NCBI RefSeq assembly: GCF_900086715.1
Contig: NZ_FLKH01000012.1
Location: 434,001 to 498,000 of the forward strand
Direction: 5' to 3'
DNA: 64,000 bases
From: Gracilibacillus timonensis
GTDB taxonomy: Bacteria; Bacillota; Bacilli; Bacillales; Amphibacillaceae
The notes under the pieces are model-generated. The model did not search any database. It saw only the letters and a list, made by a program, of their open reading frames with translations, and was not told where the DNA came from. Below, piece after piece: positions 17,332-29,370 of this stretch. The position numbers were made by a program, and so were the translations under genes. Within the stretch, counting starts at the first letter, position 1, and the number at the start of each line of letters is the position of its first letter.

Positions 17332-18399
17332 ATGACATTCGATTATAATATTACGATTCCAGCACATTATAATATATATACTGGAAATTATAAAAGAGAG
17401 CTACGAGTTGATTTTTCTATTCCAGAAAATGATAAAGGCGAAATTACTGGGATATTACTATTGGTACCTGGATTCGGTGCCACTATTGATTCAAACGTTT
17501 ATAAAAAAATGAGAGAAAAGTTCTCAGACGATTATAATGTTGTCGCTTTGCAATGTGAATACTTTGGAAGTAAATATATGCAAACAGCAGAGAAAGTGAT
17601 GGGTAAAAAAGATAGTAATGATAAAGAATTAGCTAATCAAGAAATGGAACAAGCTAGTAAAGACTTAAAAAGGCAGATTCCAGTAAATATAAATGGACCA
17701 TTTAAGGCAAAGATAGATGAAACTATAGAAGATTTCAATGATATGGGGTATATGCAAGCAATTGATTTAGTAACGGCAATTGAAGTAGTAAAGACTATCT
17801 TGAAAGAAAACCAAATCGTTTATAATGAAACAAGAGTAATAGGATATGGCCATTCTCATGGAGCGTATTTATTGCATTTAAGTAATAGATTAGTTCCTAA
17901 TTTATTCTCATACATAATTGATAATTCTGCATGGATAGAACCCATTTATCTAACTTATAATCGATACCTTAATCAGAGAATCAATAATACTATTGTAAAT
18001 GTGGAGTTCGATTACTTAGCCAAAAAAATTATTAAAGAAAAGAAAAATCTTAATCTAAACATAATTTACAAATATTATAAACCTAGCACACAGATCATTT
18101 GTTTTCAGGGAGATAATGATCTTTTGGTTGCCTATACCGATAAAGAGAAGTTGATTGCAACGTTAAAGAATGCAGAATTTGTATTAGTGAAGAAAGAAAA
18201 TATTGACAATGAAAAGTATTATTCCAATTCTCATGGTTTAGCAGCGGACTTTTTAAAGCTATTTGATTACGCTATGACATTTGAACAACCTATATCCAAA
18301 GTAGAAGAAAGAAATGTACAATATAAAGTTAAATTTGGATCCATTATGTTTGAAGTGGATTATAGCAATGGTTTGCCAATTTTTTTATGCATAAAGTAA
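17332..18399 (+). CDS. Alpha/beta-hydrolase-like protein of the flagellin glycosylation island (DUF2920-like)
   Basis: This 355-residue cytoplasmic protein has a serine-hydrolase elbow, GYGHSHGAY (about residues 172-180; G-H-S-H-G), an early strand-loop LLLVPGFGA that could form the oxyanion hole, and late candidate acid and base residues (QGDND and SNSHG). It resembles, from memory, the DUF2920 family found in flagellar glycosylation loci. A deacylase or O-acetyl-processing role on pseudaminic acid is possible but unproven. It starts after AAGGTGAGAG and precedes the Maf/Pse genes. The composition is more AT-rich than the flagellar genes before it. Confidence 0.7.
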   Translation: MTFDYNITIPAHYNIYTGNYKRELRVDFSIPENDKGEITGILLLVPGFGATIDSNVYKKMREKFSDDYNVVALQCEYFGSKYMQTAEKVMGKKDSNDKELANQEMEQASKDLKRQIPVNINGPFKAKIDETIEDFNDMGYMQAIDLVTAIEVVKTILKENQIVYNETRVIGYGHSHGAYLLHLSNRLVPNLFSYIIDNSAWIEPIYLTYNRYLNQRINNTIVNVEFDYLAKKIIKEKKNLNLNIIYKYYKPSTQIICFQGDNDLLVAYTDKEKLIATLKNAEFVLVKKENIDNEKYYSNSHGLAADFLKLFDYAMTFEQPISKVEERNVQYKVKFGSIMFEVDYSNGLPIFLCIK

Positions 18400-18490
18400 T
18401 ATTTTTATCTTACAGTATACAAGTTAGTAAAGTTCTGTTGATATATTATCTTATTTTATTACAAGTGTTACTTTAATATTTATAAAATAA

Positions 18491-18498
18491 TCCGATAT
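18491..18498 (+). promoter_or_regulatory. Weak sigma-D-like -10 before the Maf-pse genes
   Basis: TCCGATAT resembles the sigma-D -10 element, but the -35 at the right distance is only TTAA or TTTA. It could drive the island, or be chance in AT-rich DNA. Confidence 0.25.
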
Positions 18499-18530
18499 AT
18501 GTGGTAAGATATTTAACTGGGGGACTTACG

Positions 18531-19119
18531 ATGAAACTAATTGTAAATGAAAAGAACATTGATACAAAGGAAATAACAACAGCAACTCAAATGGTTGAAA
18601 AAATTCAAACATTAGCAGATGACGATATAATTAATCAGGTAACAATTAATGCTCAAGATGTATATGACGATTTTGAAGCTTATTTGGAACAGCATTGGCA
18701 AAGCATTGAGTATATAAAAGTAATAACACAGTCAAAGAAGCAGTTTATCAATGATACATTATTGACAGCAGAGAATTATTTAGATAATGCAGTGGATTTA
18801 GTACAAGAACTTTCTAATAATTTTTATCAAAAGCCAGGAGCAGAAGATTGGAATCAGTTTCAATATTTCACAGAAGGAATTACATGGTTTTCAAATATAC
18901 TAGTAACTATCGATTCTTTAAAAGAGCGTCCTAATAATTGGAAATGTTATGTTGACCAATATCATAAATTGGAGGACGGAATTAAAGAGTTAGCAGAGGC
19001 TGTAGAAGCTGACGATGAAACTTTAATAGCTGATATTATTCAATATGAAATGATTCCAATTTATCAGAATTTAAAAAAATTAATCTCAAATACAATAGAT
19101 ACTGAAGGATGTCGACCTC

Positions 19120-19130
<11 letters not shown>
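18531..19130 (+). CDS. Unrecognised acidic protein translationally coupled to Maf
   Basis: This 199-residue soluble, acidic, mainly helical protein is counted from the ATG at 18531, which follows CTGGGGGAC. An upstream GTG at 18501 has no ribosome site. There are no membrane segments or familiar motifs. Trp residues occur in YLEQHWQSIEY, DWNQFQYF and TWFSN. It overlaps the maf start by 11 bp, so it is likely co-translated with, and may assist, the glycosyltransferase. A flagellin-specific chaperone or adaptor is one guess; no function is assigned. Confidence 0.75.
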
Positions 19131-21938
<2,808 letters not shown>

Positions 21939-21946
21939 TGTTCATC

Positions 21947-23128
21947 ATGAGTGATCATTCATTTATTCCGTATGGAAAACAATCATTAGACGAAGAAGAT
22001 ATTCAGGCAGTGGTTAATGTGTTAAGAAGTGATTATCTAACTACGGGACCAGCAATTAATCAATTTGAGGAAGCCATCGCTGCATATGTTGATTCTAAGT
22101 ATGCTGTCGCTTTTTCTAGCGGTACAGCTGCGTTACATGGTGCCTGTTTTGCCGCTGGTATTACAGAAGGGGATGAAGTGATTACCACCCCTATGACATT
22201 TGTAGCTAGTAGTAACTGTGTTCTATATCAGGGGGGGACACCGATTTTTGCTGATATTGACCCTGTTACGTATAATATCAATCCCTTAGAAATTGAAAAG
22301 AAGATTACGAATAAAACAAAGGCGATTATACCAGTGGATTTTACCGGACAGCCATGTGAATTAGAGGAGATTATTGAAATAGCTCGCCGTCATAAGCTTA
22401 TTGTCATTGAGGATGCTGCTCATGCACTTGGTGCCACTTATCGCGGGCAGAAGATAGGATCAATTAGTGATATGACCATGTTTAGTTTTCATCCAGTTAA
22501 ACATATCACAACAGGAGAAGGCGGGGTTATTACAACCAATAATAAAGTATATTATGAGAAACTCTTGGCATTCCGCTCACATGGGATCACTCGTGACCGT
22601 TCTCAAATGATGGATGATCATGGACCGTGGTATTATGAAATGCAGTTTTTAGGATATAATTATCGGATGACGGATATTCAAGCAGCTTTAGGAATTAGTC
22701 AGTTAAGGAAATCAGATCAATTTTTAGAACGACGAAAAGAAATTGTGGAGAAGTATAATTGGCATTTTAAAGATATAAAAGAAGTTGTTATACCTAAACA
22801 AAGCGCATTTGTTGAGTCTAGCTGGCATATTTATGTTCTCCGTTTTTGTTCGAATGTATTGCAGGTAAGTAAAGCTAAATTATTTAATGAACTTAGGAAT
22901 TGTGATATAGGGGTGAATGTGCACTATATTCCTGTTCACAAACAGCCATATTATAAAAATTTAGGTTATAATCAATGTAATTATTTAGAAGCAGAGCACT
23001 TATATGAGGAAGCAATAACTCTGCCATTATTTCCAAGTATGACTGATCAAGAAGTAGAGTATATTATCCAAACGATTAAGCGGATAATTTCGACCAATAA
23101 ACGAACCAAAGTAGGCGATGAGGAATGA
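21947..23128 (+). CDS. pseC: UDP-4-amino-sugar aminotransferase PseC
   Basis: This 393-residue PLP-dependent DegT/DnrJ/EryC1 aminotransferase aminates C4 of the PseB product. FIPYGKQSLDEEDI and LRSDYLTTGP mark the N-terminus; the PLP lysine lies in SFHPVKHITTGEGG, preceded by IEDAAHALGA. ATG at 21947 has AGGAG 11 bp upstream. ATG at 21938 overlaps the pseB stop but is only 2 bp from AGGAG, so I prefer the internal one. Confidence 0.93.
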   Translation: MSDHSFIPYGKQSLDEEDIQAVVNVLRSDYLTTGPAINQFEEAIAAYVDSKYAVAFSSGTAALHGACFAAGITEGDEVITTPMTFVASSNCVLYQGGTPIFADIDPVTYNINPLEIEKKITNKTKAIIPVDFTGQPCELEEIIEIARRHKLIVIEDAAHALGATYRGQKIGSISDMTMFSFHPVKHITTGEGGVITTNNKVYYEKLLAFRSHGITRDRSQMMDDHGPWYYEMQFLGYNYRMTDIQAALGISQLRKSDQFLERRKEIVEKYNWHFKDIKEVVIPKQSAFVESSWHIYVLRFCSNVLQVSKAKLFNELRNCDIGVNVHYIPVHKQPYYKNLGYNQCNYLEAEHLYEEAITLPLFPSMTDQEVEYIIQTIKRIISTNKRTKVGDEE

Positions 23129-23859
23129 AAGTCGTTGCAATCATACAAGCAAGAATGGGATCTTCGCGACTTCCCGGAAAAGTAATGAAAGAATTACAGG
23201 ATGATACGGTACTTTCTCATGTTATTCGTCGAGTAAAGCAATCAAAATGGATTGACAAGATCGTAATTGCTACGACCAAAAATCAGCAGGATCAACAAAT
23301 CGTATTGGAAGCAGTTAAGAATCGTGTAGAGGCATTTCAGGGAGATGAGTCGAATGTCTTGGAAAGGTATTTCTTAGCTGCGAAGTATGCTCAAGCAGAT
23401 GTTGTTGTAAGAATAACCTCAGACTGCCCATTAATAGATCCATATGTAATTGATAAGCTAGTTAAATGCTTTGATGAAAATAATTATTTGCTTGTAACAA
23501 ACGCAGGAGCTGATACGACATTGAGAACCTTCCCAAGAGGTTTGGATGTTGAGGTATTTTCATTCGAAGCTTTAGAGAACTCGTATCAAAATGCTAACCT
23601 AGATTACCAGAAGGAACATGTGACTCCTTATTTATATGAGAATGAAGATAAGGTATACTATTTTACAAATAAGTTCGACCATTCGGATTATAGGTTAACT
23701 TTAGATACATTTGAAGACTGGAAGCTTATTGAAGAAATATATCATGAACTTTATCACGGTAACCATAATTTTTATATGAAAGAAATTATAGATTTATTAA
23801 AGAGAAGACCATTGTTAAACTACATAAACAAACATGTAGAGCAAAAGAAATTAAAATAA
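23125..23859 (+). CDS. pseF: CMP-pseudaminic acid synthetase (cytidylyltransferase) PseF
   Basis: This 244-residue SpsF-type cytidylyltransferase activates pseudaminic acid with CTP. The nucleotide loop is IIQARMGSSRLPGKVM; RITSDCPLIDP is the metal/nucleotide motif. Assignment to PseF rests on position within a complete pse set; the same family also contains spore-coat SpsF. The start overlaps the pseC stop (ATGA). Confidence 0.88.
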   Translation: MKVVAIIQARMGSSRLPGKVMKELQDDTVLSHVIRRVKQSKWIDKIVIATTKNQQDQQIVLEAVKNRVEAFQGDESNVLERYFLAAKYAQADVVVRITSDCPLIDPYVIDKLVKCFDENNYLLVTNAGADTTLRTFPRGLDVEVFSFEALENSYQNANLDYQKEHVTPYLYENEDKVYYFTNKFDHSDYRLTLDTFEDWKLIEEIYHELYHGNHNFYMKEIIDLLKRRPLLNYINKHVEQKKLK

Positions 23860-23875
23860 TTGGAGCTAAAATGTA

Positions 23876-24844
23876 ATGCGAATTTTAATATTCACAGAAG
23901 CAAGTTCAAAAATTGGTCTAGGTCATTTTATGCGTTGTAGTGCTTTATATGAAGAGGTTTTGAGCAGAGGAATAGAAACAGAAATCATACTAAATGCTGA
24001 TTATGATTTAGAAATTTTTAGAGATCAGAATATTAGTCTGTTTGATTGGTATGATATCAATGTTTTAAAAGAAACGTTAACGGAACAAGATCTTTGTATT
24101 ATTGATTCCTATACGGCTTCTCTAAAGATATATAAGTATATTGCTAAACATTCTAGTTTAATCCTTTCTCTAGACGATTTTAATAGAATAGATTATCCAA
24201 ATGGAATTATAGTACAACCTAGCATAGAAAACGAATTTGTTAATGATGACGGATATCTTCAAGGGTTAGACTATACGATACTTAGAAAAGAGTTTAGGCT
24301 TATTGAACAAATAGAAAGAAAACAAAAAGTAACAAGAGCTTTAGTCATGTTGGGTGGTACAGATATAAGGAATATGATTACAAGTGTTGTTGAATTCCTG
24401 TGTACTAATTATCCATATATTATTTTCGATGTTGTTAGCAATACGGAAGCAACCTTGGAGTCTTTATATCATAAATCGTATGATAATTTAAATATACATA
24501 GTGATTTGCAGGCAAGTGAGATGAAAAAATTAATGGGAGAAGCGGATTTTGCAATTAGTGCTGCTGGACAAACGCTATTTGAACTGATAGCAACACAAAC
24601 ACCATTCATTCCAATTAAAATGGCTGAGAATCAACAGAATAATATAAACTTATTAAAAAACAATTCGATTATAGATGATTATTTAATTTTTGACGAATCA
24701 TGTTTTTTTAATGGCTTAAGAGATCAAATTAAAAAAAAATTAGATATAAATTTACTTAATCAAGAAATAAATAAATTACATTCTAAGGTTGATGGTAAAG
24801 GTAGTAAAAGAATTATTGATCATTTGTTAGCTAAAATAAGGTGA
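23876..24844 (+). CDS. pseG: UDP-sugar hydrolase PseG
   Basis: This 322-residue GT-B-fold hydrolase removes UDP from UDP-2,4-diacetamido-2,4,6-trideoxy-L-altropyranose. The catalytic-region motif GLGHFMRCSAL is at about 14-24, and the C-terminal UDP-binding area has AISAAGQTLFELIATQTPFI. It is 16 bp after pseF. Confidence 0.92.
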   Translation: MRILIFTEASSKIGLGHFMRCSALYEEVLSRGIETEIILNADYDLEIFRDQNISLFDWYDINVLKETLTEQDLCIIDSYTASLKIYKYIAKHSSLILSLDDFNRIDYPNGIIVQPSIENEFVNDDGYLQGLDYTILRKEFRLIEQIERKQKVTRALVMLGGTDIRNMITSVVEFLCTNYPYIIFDVVSNTEATLESLYHKSYDNLNIHSDLQASEMKKLMGEADFAISAAGQTLFELIATQTPFIPIKMAENQQNNINLLKNNSIIDDYLIFDESCFFNGLRDQIKKKLDINLLNQEINKLHSKVDGKGSKRIIDHLLAKIR

Positions 24845-24858
24845 GGAGTATAATTCTT

Positions 24859-25335
24859 TTGAGAGTAAATAAAAAATGTAAATTCAAGTTAATCTCTGTA
24901 ACAATGGACGATTGTCTCCTTTTATACAATTGGGTTAATGACAAGGAAGTTAGAAAAAGTGCTTTTAATACAGACAATATTTCATTAGTTAACCATATAG
25001 AATGGTTAAAAACGAAATTGCATTCTGACAATACTTATATGTATATCTTATATGGCGATCAACAACCAATTGGTCAGATTCGGCTTGACACTGATTTTGA
25101 TAAAACAATTATTAGTTATAGTATTGATTTGAAATATAGAGGGCTGGGTTACGGTACTCTATTACTTAAAGAAACAATAAATAAAATTAAACGTGATAAT
25201 TTACCTGTCAGATCACTGATTGGAAAAGTGAAAAAAGATAATATTGGATCTAGAAGAACCTTTATGAAAGCAGGCTTTATCGAAATTGAAAAAGAATATT
25301 ATTTTGAATATTCATATATGATGGAACACTTTTAA
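24859..25335 (+). CDS. pseH: N-acetyltransferase PseH (GNAT)
   Basis: This 158-residue GNAT enzyme acetylates the C4 amine in the Pse pathway, using acetyl-CoA. The CoA motif is YRGLGYGTLLL; VKKDNIGSRRTFMKAGF is the C-terminal GNAT block. I chose TTG at 24859 because GTGAGGAG lies 10 bp upstream; the GTG at 24841, overlapping pseG, lacks a ribosome site. Confidence 0.88.
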   Translation: MRVNKKCKFKLISVTMDDCLLLYNWVNDKEVRKSAFNTDNISLVNHIEWLKTKLHSDNTYMYILYGDQQPIGQIRLDTDFDKTIISYSIDLKYRGLGYGTLLLKETINKIKRDNLPVRSLIGKVKKDNIGSRRTFMKAGFIEIEKEYYFEYSYMMEHF

Positions 25336-25411
25336 AACATATTGTCTCGTTTTAAAAGTGAAAGTTTTGAAATGTATACTCACTCACATTATAGCTAAAG
25401 AAGGGAATTAC

Positions 25412-26455
25412 ATGATAAAAATTGACAAACACTTAATACATAAAAAATCTTCTGTTTTTATTATAGCTGAGTTATCAGCGAATCATGGTCAGGATATAGA
25501 TATAGCCAAAAAAACAATGGAAGCAGCCAAAAATGCTGGAGCAGATGCAATTAAATTACAAACTTATACTGCAGATACAATGACTATTAATTCAAATTTA
25601 GATTACTTTAAAATAAACACAGGTACATTGTGGGATGGTAGGACCTTATATGATTTATATAAAGAAGCATATACTCCATGGGAATGGCATCAAGAACTAT
25701 TCGAATATGCAAAAGAAATAGGCATAGTAATATTTTCTAGTCCATTTGATTACACCGCTGTAGATTTGCTAGAAGATTTGAAGACTCCAGCATATAAAGT
25801 AGCTTCTTTTGAAATAACAGATATACCGCTAATTAAATATGTTGCCTCTAAAGGGAAACCAGTAATCATTTCTACAGGGATTGCAACGCTATCTGAAATA
25901 GAAGAAGCTGTTCTTGCATGTCGAGAAATGGGAAACAATCAAATTATATTATTGAAATGTACTTCTGCATATCCTGCAAAAGTTGAGGAAGCTAATCTGC
26001 TAACCATGCAAAACTTGAAGGAAACGTTTGATGTGGAAATTGGCTTGTCAGACCATACTTTAGGTCATTCCGTACCGATTACATCTGTTGCACTAGGAGC
26101 AAAAGTAATCGAAAAGCATTTTATTTTGGATAAAAGTATTGGAGGACCAGATGCTGCTTTTTCTTTAGATCCAGAAGAATTTGCAGAAATGGTTCAGTCT
26201 GTCAGAGAGGCAGAGAAAGCGGTCGGAAAAGTAGATTATACATTAACTAAAAAAAAGATTAATAATCGAAAGTTCTCTCGTTCATTATTTGTGGTGAAAG
26301 AGATAAAAAAAGGTGAGAAATTTACTGAGGAGAATGTTCGATCTATTCGACCAAACGATGGTATTGAACCTAAATATATCAATGAGATCCTCGGTAAGCA
26401 GGCGACAACAGATATATCATTTGGTACTCCTTTGACGTGGGATAAAATAAAGTAA
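25412..26455 (+). CDS. pseI: Pseudaminic acid synthase PseI
   Basis: This 347-residue NeuB-family enzyme condenses the 6-deoxy sugar with phosphoenolpyruvate. A TIM barrel (IAELSANHGQDIDIAKK; DAIKLQTYT; IGLSDHTLG; EKHFILDK) is followed by a C-terminal SAF domain (SRSLFVVKEIKKGEKF). ATG 25412 follows AAAGAAGGG; upstream in-frame codons lack a site. It completes a six-enzyme pathway with pseB, C, F, G and H. Confidence 0.94.
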   Translation: MIKIDKHLIHKKSSVFIIAELSANHGQDIDIAKKTMEAAKNAGADAIKLQTYTADTMTINSNLDYFKINTGTLWDGRTLYDLYKEAYTPWEWHQELFEYAKEIGIVIFSSPFDYTAVDLLEDLKTPAYKVASFEITDIPLIKYVASKGKPVIISTGIATLSEIEEAVLACREMGNNQIILLKCTSAYPAKVEEANLLTMQNLKETFDVEIGLSDHTLGHSVPITSVALGAKVIEKHFILDKSIGGPDAAFSLDPEEFAEMVQSVREAEKAVGKVDYTLTKKKINNRKFSRSLFVVKEIKKGEKFTEENVRSIRPNDGIEPKYINEILGKQATTDISFGTPLTWDKIK

Positions 26456-26866
26456 TGATAGATGTAGAACTTAACTATGTTTTTGGTATTTATATATAGA
26501 TAATTACACCTCCCAATTCCTGGCTGAAAAGCATTATTTATTTGTAATTAATAATTTATTCGATTGTTCATAATAGTTAATTCAGAAATCTGAGTCGAAA
26601 ACTAAAATGATATGAATTGCTGAAAGTAGTGAAGTGCATAGAGAGTCTACTCCAACAGAGAATGGCTTTAAGAATGCCAAATTTAGAGCGAAAATCCAGA
26701 AATATAAGTAAGTGAATTCCTATCGTATGTAATGAAGAGAACATTAATTTTGAAACCAAAATAATGATCACATGTAACACATCATTTTCTTATACAAGAC
26801 TACAGGTTCATAATGCAAAGCACATTTCACCTGTAGTTTCTCCGCTATAAAAGTATTCCTTTTCAG
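26456..26866. other. 411-bp gap at the end of the glycosylation island
   Basis: AT-rich sequence with no gene I can support. It contains a 9-bp inverted repeat (ACTACAGGT/ACCTGTAGT, 26799-26837) just beyond the convergent unknown gene. This could stop transcription from either side, although it lacks a clear T-run. Confidence 0.5.
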
Positions 26867-27295
26867 TCACAAACAAACTGCATTTTGCTTGCGAAACCAC
26901 GCTTGAAATCTTGCCCGAGTAAGCGGATAATCCTCTGTCTCCACACGATTCTCCGTAATATTTGTTACCTTCATTAGCAACACCTTATCCTCATGCCTGG
27001 TTCCTTTTTTGGCATAATTGACAAGATACAAGATGGCGTTCAAATCCTGTGTCACGCTCCAAAGGCTGGTGAACTTTTTCTTGTTTTTGTGCATATAGCG
27101 ATTGGGATGGCTGGTATGCGGGTTTACCGTTTGCGATTCTTCACAGAGTAAATATTCGAAAATGATATACGTTCCATCTCGTTTTTGCTGAATCCTATCA
27201 AAGTTAATTGCGGCGGTTACATCGCCATTCAGCATCTCTTGGGCAAAATCAAACCCGCTAGTATCATCCATGCCTAAACGTTTGCTTGTGGACAA
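26867..27295 (-). CDS. Unrecognised 142-aa protein
   Basis: Soluble, basic C-terminal half, no signal or membrane segments. The TTG at 27295 is preferred because AAAGGA lies 8 bp upstream; a longer frame reaches 27328. The run INFDRIQQKRDGTYIIFEYLL has an acidic-x-basic spacing seen in some PD-(D/E)xK nuclease-like folds, but that is weak. Monocistronic, opposite in strand to the island, and possibly part of foreign DNA. No function assigned. Confidence 0.55.
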   Translation of the reverse strand: MSTSKRLGMDDTSGFDFAQEMLNGDVTAAINFDRIQQKRDGTYIIFEYLLCEESQTVNPHTSHPNRYMHKNKKKFTSLWSVTQDLNAILYLVNYAKKGTRHEDKVLLMKVTNITENRVETEDYPLTRARFQAWFRKQNAVCL

Positions 27296-27590
27296 ATGAT
27301 CATTCCTTTCTTGGTGAATGGTATACAATAAAGTAAAGGTTTAAGCAGTGGAAATTTCTTTTAATTTCACTGCATGTTAGTTAAACGAATAAAATAGTTA
27401 ATGGTTATTTCATTTTCGAAAATTTCAAGTTTATTCAAATTTCGCATTGAGAGTCTTACAGCTAGTTACACTGTGATAAAATGATGGTTACACCTGATTG
27501 ATTAGGTAGGCGTACTTTATTTGTAGAGTATAATCATTTTAATATTTATACGATTAACGATATCATTTTGTTTCATTTCATTACGTCTAT
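27296..27590. other. About 295-bp gap before the flagellin remnant
   Basis: AT-rich DNA with no supported gene. It contains a short inverted repeat (GTGGAAATT...AATTTCAC, 27350-27371). It precedes decayed flagellin sequence and may include further unrecognisable remnants. Confidence 0.4.
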
Positions 27591-27599
27591 CCTGTTAAG

Positions 27600-27755
27600 C
27601 CTATTAATACACTAGGCAACGTGTTAGGAAAGCTTTCAACAGAGCGGTCACGGCTTAGGTCTATGCTAAATCGTCTTAGCACAAGTGGCTCAGGCTATAT
27701 ATTAGCTCAAGCCAATCAAGTGCCACATAGGATATTACAGTTGTTTCGTTGGTAG
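27600..27755 (+). pseudogene. Decayed flagellin C-terminus
   Basis: One frame ends ILAQANQVPHRILQLFRW and stop, aligning with the end of hag (MLAQANQQPQAVLQLLG). The upstream part, TERSRLRSMLNRLSTS, matches the hag segment AGRSYLGAMQNRLEHT. About 35 codons between these blocks are missing, and no start or upstream domain remains. It is a relic of a second flagellin gene on the same strand as hag, about 10.5 kb downstream of it. Confidence 0.75.
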
Positions 27756-28211
27756 TTAGTTTTGCTTATCGATTCGTCGCTCAATCGTTCCGTCTTTACG
27801 ATGAATGATCACTGCCGTTTGTTTATTGTTTGCAATTTCTTCAGCACGCTGGATTGCCTCATCTTTTGTTGATAATACATCTGAGGCTTGCTTGGCGTCT
27901 TGTGCCTTGACTGCCCAGCCATCGGAATGGGGAAGGACATGCTCGCCTTTTTCTAATAGTTCCGGTCGACTGCTTGGCCGATCCTCGTCTGTCTCTTCTA
28001 GCTCTTGATCACTCATTTGTAAAACTTGGTTGCGCTCGTGCTCGGAGGCGTTATCGTACCATTTTTTTGCTTGTTCTGTTGCAATCGGGATCGCTTGTCC
28101 TTCTTTGTAGCCGTCTTCGATCATGGCATTGGCAATATCGATTGCTTTTTTCCTTACCTCGGTCTCTAGGTTTTTAAATGAATCAGGATAGTCTTGTGTA
28201 TTCCAAGGCAT
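27756..28211 (-). CDS. ydaT: YdaT-like general stress protein (DUF2188)
   Basis: This 151-residue acidic soluble protein starts MPWNTQDYPDSFKNLE with KKAIDIANAMIEDGYKEGQAIPIAT, as in B. subtilis YdaT. The C-terminal DUF2188 domain has WAVKAQDAKQASDV...AIQRAEEIAN and VIIHRKDGTIERRI. Function unknown; the B. subtilis gene belongs to the general stress regulon. AAAGGAGGG supports the start. It ends next to the flagellin remnant. Confidence 0.88.
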   Translation of the reverse strand: MPWNTQDYPDSFKNLETEVRKKAIDIANAMIEDGYKEGQAIPIATEQAKKWYDNASEHERNQVLQMSDQELEETDEDRPSSRPELLEKGEHVLPHSDGWAVKAQDAKQASDVLSTKDEAIQRAEEIANNKQTAVIIHRKDGTIERRIDKQN

Positions 28212-28295
28212 ATGGGTGCCCTCCTTTTTTGGATTACTTATTCTTTATATAACCGAAATTTGGGAGTTGTAATCTCAGAAACAAAAATACGCTGC

Positions 28296-28625
28296 CTCGT
28301 ACATAAGAAACCGATCTCGCGGACTGAGGAAAGCAAAACACGTTCCAGGGTCCGTAAGAATGAATCTCGCGGACTGAAAAAAGCCAATCGCGTTCCACAG
28401 TCCATAAGAACGGATCTCGCGGACTGAAAAAGAGCAAATCGCGTTCCACAGTCCATAAGAACGGATCTCGTGGACTGGAAAAAGCAAATCACGTTCCACA
28501 GTCCATAAGAACGGATCTCGCGGACTGAAAAAGAGCAAATCTCGATCTACAGTCCATAAGAATGGATCTCGTGGACTGGAGAGAGCAAATCGCGCTCCCG
28601 GGTCCCGTAAGAATCTACTGGACTA
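28296..28625. repeat. Tandem array of 50-51-bp repeats (GGACTG family), 6 units plus a partial
   Basis: Unit anchors (TAAGAA) fall at 28304, 28355, 28405, 28456, 28506, 28557 and 28608, i.e. spacings 51, 50, 51, 50, 51, 51. Each unit has GGACTG and, about 30 bp on, CAGTCC, so it can fold into a hairpin. The sequence is unrelated to the ATGACGG family at 7559 but has the same period. Open frames here are repeat artefacts. Confidence 0.95.
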
Positions 28626-28838
28626 AGAATCAAAAAACTCTCCGCAATCCCAATCCACAAGGTGACAATGATAGTCACACTTCGTCGTTTCCCCAAGGCA
28701 TTCCTTTTGACGATTAGAATATTTTCCATAAAGTGCTGTATCATGATACCATATCCTTTGTCCTATCATTAGCTTTAATGATGATAAAGAAGGGAATATC
28801 AAACCAATGGATACCTACATAAACAGAGGTGAGAAACA
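28626..28838. other. Intergenic DNA between repeat array and broken membrane gene
   Basis: No supported gene. It must contain the promoter for the gene at 28839, but no clear consensus is visible. Confidence 0.4.
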
Positions 28839-29370
28839 ATGACTGTCATCGCAAAAAAGCCCAATATACGTCCTTATTTCCGTGAATATGCGGCACCGGC
28901 CATCGATTTCGTTGATGGTGAAGGGAAAGATGTATGTCACCGTGGGTCAGAAAGAGCTGCATGCCCCCGTTTTTTCTCATTTTGATGTGTTGGATCATAC
29001 CGGAAAGCGTGCAGATCACCAAACGGCGGAGACGATGTATACCTATGTATCGATGCTGCAGTCAACTATTTATTTAGAAAAGCTTAAGGATCGCTTAGTC
29101 AAGTCGGCGACCAATGAAAGAAAATCAGATAACACCCATTGGATGGATGGAGATAGTGGGGAAATGACTCGTTTGAAGTTTCAATCAGAATATGGAGTCG
29201 ATATTAACGAGCTGCAACGTGATCAGGAGCGGATTGCCGCCTTATTAGAGGGCTTGTCGATCCAAAAGGAGTATCTAACCAAGCTTGATCATTGGTATGT
29301 AGCTGATTTTCAAGCTTTTCAACATGCATGGGATGCGTTTTGGCAGGTTTATCAGCAGCGCATGTCCCTT

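Noticed and set aside
26577-26780. Possible 67-residue gene on the minus strand
   Set aside because: No ribosome site and a composition typical of random AT-rich DNA.
28296-28625. CRISPR array
   Set aside because: Units repeat over their whole length with no unique spacers, and no cas genes are nearby.
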